Of a stretch of 46,258 nt of DNA, positions 44,087 through 46,258 are shown piece by piece; position 1 is the first letter of the stretch; each line of letters starts with the position of its first letter. The stretch covers positions 1 to 46,258 of the forward strand of contig JAEZDV010000347.1 of the NCBI GenBank assembly GCA_023417985.1, read 5' to 3'. The DNA comes from Actinomycetes bacterium. GTDB taxonomy: Bacteria; Actinomycetota; Actinomycetes; Mycobacteriales; Mycobacteriaceae. Under the pieces are notes generated by a model. The model had not been told where the DNA came from. It did no database searches and was given only the letters and a program-made list of their open reading frames with translations. The position numbers and the translations under genes were made by a program.

Positions 44087-45306
44087 GAAGCGTCACCGGC
44101 GATCGGGGCACCCGATTCGAAGTGCGGCACGAGGACATTGTCGAACATCGACAATGCGCTGGCGATCGCCATGTGCATGTCGAGGTACTGGTAGGTCCCG
44201 AGCCGGCCACCGAACAACACGTTGTTCTCGGCGGCTTCCTTCTTGGCGAGTTCGCGGTAGGCGGTCAGCTTCGCGCGGTCCTCGGCGGTGTTGATCGGGT
44301 AGTACGGCTCGTCGTCGTCGCACGCGAACCGCGAGTACTCGCGCATGATGACCGTCTTGTCGGCCGGGTAGCTGTCGCGCTCGGGATGGAAGTGACGGAA
44401 CTCGTGGATGCGCGTGTACGGCACGTCGGCGTCGTTGTAGTTCATCACCGGGGTGCCCTGGAAGTCACCGCAGTCGCGCAGGACCTCGGTTTCGAAGTCG
44501 AGGGTGCGCCAGCCGAGCTTGCCTTCGGTGTCGTCGAAGTACCGGTCGAGCGGGCCGGTGTAGACGACGGGCGCGTCCGGGCTTGCGCCGCGGATCTCGT
44601 CGCGGACGTCGAACCAGTCGGTGTCGAGGCGGACCTCGATGCGGTCGTCCTTCGCCATGTTCTCGAGCCACGCGGTGTAGCCGTCGGCCGGCAGCCCCTC
44701 GTAGGTGTCGTTGAAGTAGCGGTTGTCGAACGTGTACCGGACGGGAAGCCGCGTGATGTTGCCCGCCGGCAGTTCCTTCGGGTCGGTCTGCCACTGCTTG
44801 GCGGTGTAGTCGCGCACGAACGCCTCGTAGAGCGGCCGGCCGATCAGGGAGATCGCCTTCTCCTCGAGGTTCTTCGCGTCGGCCGAGTCGATCTCCGCGG
44901 CCTGCTCCTTGATCAGTGCCCGCGCCTCGGCCGGCGAGAAGTAGCGGCCGAAGAACTGCGAGACGAGTCCGAGACCCATCGGGAACTGGTACGCCTGCCC
45001 CTTGTGCATCGCGAAGACGCGGTGCTGGTAGCTCGTGAAGTCGGTGAACTGGTTGACGTAGTCCCACACGCGCTTGTTCGACGTGTGGAAGAGGTGGGCA
45101 CCGTACTTGTGAATTTCGATACCCGTTTCGGGCTCGGGTTCCGAGTACGCATTACCGCCGAGATGGTAGCGGCGCTCGACGACGAGGACTCGTTTGCCGA
45201 GCTGCGTGGCGGCCCGCTCGGCGATCGTCAGTCCGAAGAATCCGGAGCCGACGACGATCAGGTCGTACTCACCGGTGGAGGGCTGGGGCGCTGATGCAGC
45301 AGTCAC
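44083..45306 (-). CDS. glf: UDP-galactopyranose mutase Glf
   Basis: FAD enzyme that interconverts UDP-galactopyranose and UDP-galactofuranose, the donor for both GlfT enzymes. The 407-residue protein (399 in Rv3809c) has the Rossmann signature VVGSGFFGLTIAE, the EIHKYGAHLFHTSN stretch, and the conserved RYTFDNRYFND and GRLGTYQYLDMH near the C-terminus. It starts at GTG 45306, with TACCCT eight bases upstream and no ribosome binding site. It is the first gene of the five-gene galactan/DPA operon. Confidence 0.97.
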   Translation of the reverse strand: MTAASAPQPSTGEYDLIVVGSGFFGLTIAERAATQLGKRVLVVERRYHLGGNAYSEPEPETGIEIHKYGAHLFHTSNKRVWDYVNQFTDFTSYQHRVFAMHKGQAYQFPMGLGLVSQFFGRYFSPAEARALIKEQAAEIDSADAKNLEEKAISLIGRPLYEAFVRDYTAKQWQTDPKELPAGNITRLPVRYTFDNRYFNDTYEGLPADGYTAWLENMAKDDRIEVRLDTDWFDVRDEIRGASPDAPVVYTGPLDRYFDDTEGKLGWRTLDFETEVLRDCGDFQGTPVMNYNDADVPYTRIHEFRHFHPERDSYPADKTVIMREYSRFACDDDEPYYPINTAEDRAKLTAYRELAKKEAAENNVLFGGRLGTYQYLDMHMAIASALSMFDNVLVPHFESGAPIAGDAS

Positions 45307-45314
45307 GGAGAACC

Positions 45315-45320
45315 AGGGTA
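45315..45320 (-). promoter_or_regulatory. Putative -10 box of the glf operon (leaderless)
   Basis: TACCCT on the minus strand ends eight bases before GTG 45306. Confidence 0.5.
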
Positions 45321-45379
45321 AGCGACCGGCCCGCGAACGTGCCGGTTCGGTCCGTCACCGGGCCGACCGGACGCTCCGT

Positions 45380-46135
45380 TCACACGTATCGGTGCAGCGT
45401 GTCGCGGACGAACGCGGCACCTTCGGGGCCGCCGTAGTTCGCGGCGAACCGTTCGTCGGCCACGTACATGTCGGCGAGACCGAGCACGTACTCGCGGCTG
45501 ATCCCCTCCTGCGTGCCGTATCCGGGAGTGCCGGGAATCGATGCCAGCCACTCGATGTGACGGCGAGCGAGTTCCCGCGCTTCCGGGCCGGCCGGGTCGA
45601 CTCCTGCCTCGGCCGCCGCGGTCCAGTCGGCGGACAGTTGCGCGGCGCGGGCCTTCCGGTCACCGCGTTCGCCCTCGCCCATTCCGCGCCACCAGCGGTC
45701 ACTGCCGTCGTACGCGTCCTTGCCCCATCGGTCGATCACCTCGTCGCGGTACTGCGTGTGATCGAAACCGTCGAATACTTCGTCTGCCATGAGCTCTTCT
45801 CCCTTCTCCGTCTTCGCGAGGGTGCTTCGCACCGCGCGGATGCGCTTCTCGAGCTGCCGGCGCTCGTGTTCCAGCAAGTCGAGGTGCGTGCGTAGCGCGG
45901 CGGTCGTGTCCTCGTGCCCGTCGAGCACCTCCCGGATCGCCGGGAGTCCCAGCCCGAGGTCACGCAACAGCAAGATGCGCTGCAATCGCACGAGGGCGTC
46001 GGCGTCGTAGAACCGCATACCGTTGCTGCCGGTGCGGCTGGGCGTGAGTACGCCCACGTCGTCGTAGTGCCGCAACGTGCGGCTGGTGACGCCCGCACTC
46101 CGGGCCAGTTCCTGGATCGACCATTCACGCGGCAT
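45380..46135 (-). CDS. MerR-family regulator with TipAS domain
   Basis: A 251-residue TipA-like regulator. The N-terminal MerR domain is WSIQELARSAGVTSRTLRHYDD then RFYDADALVRLQRI (1-75), a coiled-coil dimerisation helix follows (about 80-115), and the C-terminal TipAS domain (PF07739, about 118-251) contains DHTQYRDEVIDRWG and ADMYVADERFAANYGG. TipAL of Streptomyces senses thiopeptides and captures some through a cysteine; this protein has no cysteine at all, so covalent capture is not possible. ATG 46135 has a strong GGAGGGAGAGGGA upstream. It ends 73 bases before glf on the same strand, but glf seems to have its own promoter. Confidence 0.9.
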   Translation of the reverse strand: MPREWSIQELARSAGVTSRTLRHYDDVGVLTPSRTGSNGMRFYDADALVRLQRILLLRDLGLGLPAIREVLDGHEDTTAALRTHLDLLEHERRQLEKRIRAVRSTLAKTEKGEELMADEVFDGFDHTQYRDEVIDRWGKDAYDGSDRWWRGMGEGERGDRKARAAQLSADWTAAAEAGVDPAGPEARELARRHIEWLASIPGTPGYGTQEGISREYVLGLADMYVADERFAANYGGPEGAAFVRDTLHRYV

Positions 46136-46170
46136 CGTCCCTCTCCCTCCGGCCTTTCCCAGCGTGCATC

Positions 46171-46191
46171 TTGACGTTGCGTCAATGTCAA
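46171..46191 (-). promoter_or_regulatory. MerR operator within a candidate promoter
   Basis: TTGACG-TTG-CGTCAA (46171-46185) is a perfect inverted repeat abutting a minus-strand TTGACA (46186-46191). MerR-type regulators bind such repeats in the spacer of their own promoter. The -10 is not clear. Confidence 0.6.
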
Positions 46192-46258
46192 CCTCGGTCG
46201 TCATCGTGGCAGCCGTCGAGAAGTGCGGGCAGGAATACGGAAAGGGGCGGACCACGAC

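Noticed and set aside
45329..45362. CGGCCCG...CGGGCCG inverted repeat between the TipA-like gene and glf
   Set aside because: Only seven bases per arm around a loop of about 20 in very GC-rich sequence, and it overlaps the region expected for the glf promoter. Too weak to call a terminator.
1..46258. CRISPR array, tRNA, rRNA, transposase or phage genes
   Set aside because: I looked for regular repeats, clover-leaf sequences and mobile-element proteins and saw none.

Overview
The window is high-GC actinobacterial DNA from a mycolic-acid-containing genus of the Mycobacteriales. The gene set and the LGFP-repeat mycolyltransferase fit Rhodococcus or a close relative best, but the genus is inferred, not proven. 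It is almost entirely the chromosomal cluster that builds the mycolyl-arabinogalactan cell wall. Gene order is largely that of Mycobacterium tuberculosis Rv3783 to Rv3809c, with lineage-specific insertions. I see no rRNA, tRNA, CRISPR array, transposase or prophage gene.

Left part (1-9.7 kb): an uncharacterised gene diverges from wzm, the permease of the galactan exporter. A two-gene minus-strand unit follows, encoding a second, paralogous GlfT2-type galactofuranosyltransferase and a GT-C membrane glycosyltransferase. Next come the dTDP-rhamnose genes rmlB and rmlAC, a DUF559/AbiEi-like gene set between two related hairpins, a GtrA-family gene (Rv3789-like) and a small VOC-family gene.

Middle (9.7-24.8 kb): dprE1-dprE2 make the arabinose donor DPA, and aftA plus two emb genes (one EmbC/B-like, one EmbA-like) polymerise arabinan. 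A DoxX-like gene and a large FAD/Fe-S oxidoreductase lie on the opposite strand between aftA and the emb pair. A TetR gene follows the emb operon and is separated from the convergent accD4 by a strong bidirectional stem-loop.

Right part (24.8-46.3 kb), all minus strand: fadD32-pks13-accD4 (mycolate condensation), a cutinase-like Rv3802c homologue with a DUF732 lipoprotein, two mycolyltransferases (one with C-terminal LGFP repeats), and the tightly coupled glf-glfT2-PAP2-ubiA-aftB operon. A TipA-like MerR regulator ends the window. Together these genes supply and export galactan, make and transfer arabinose, make mycolate and attach it outside the membrane. RmlD, the exporter ATPase Wzt, GlfT1 and a third Emb are not in the window.

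One pattern runs across the whole window. At least ten start codons lie 6-9 bases, usually exactly 8, downstream of a TANNNT hexamer and lack a good ribosome binding site. This is the layout of leaderless transcripts. The most novel locus is probably the GlfT2 paralogue with its GT-C partner.
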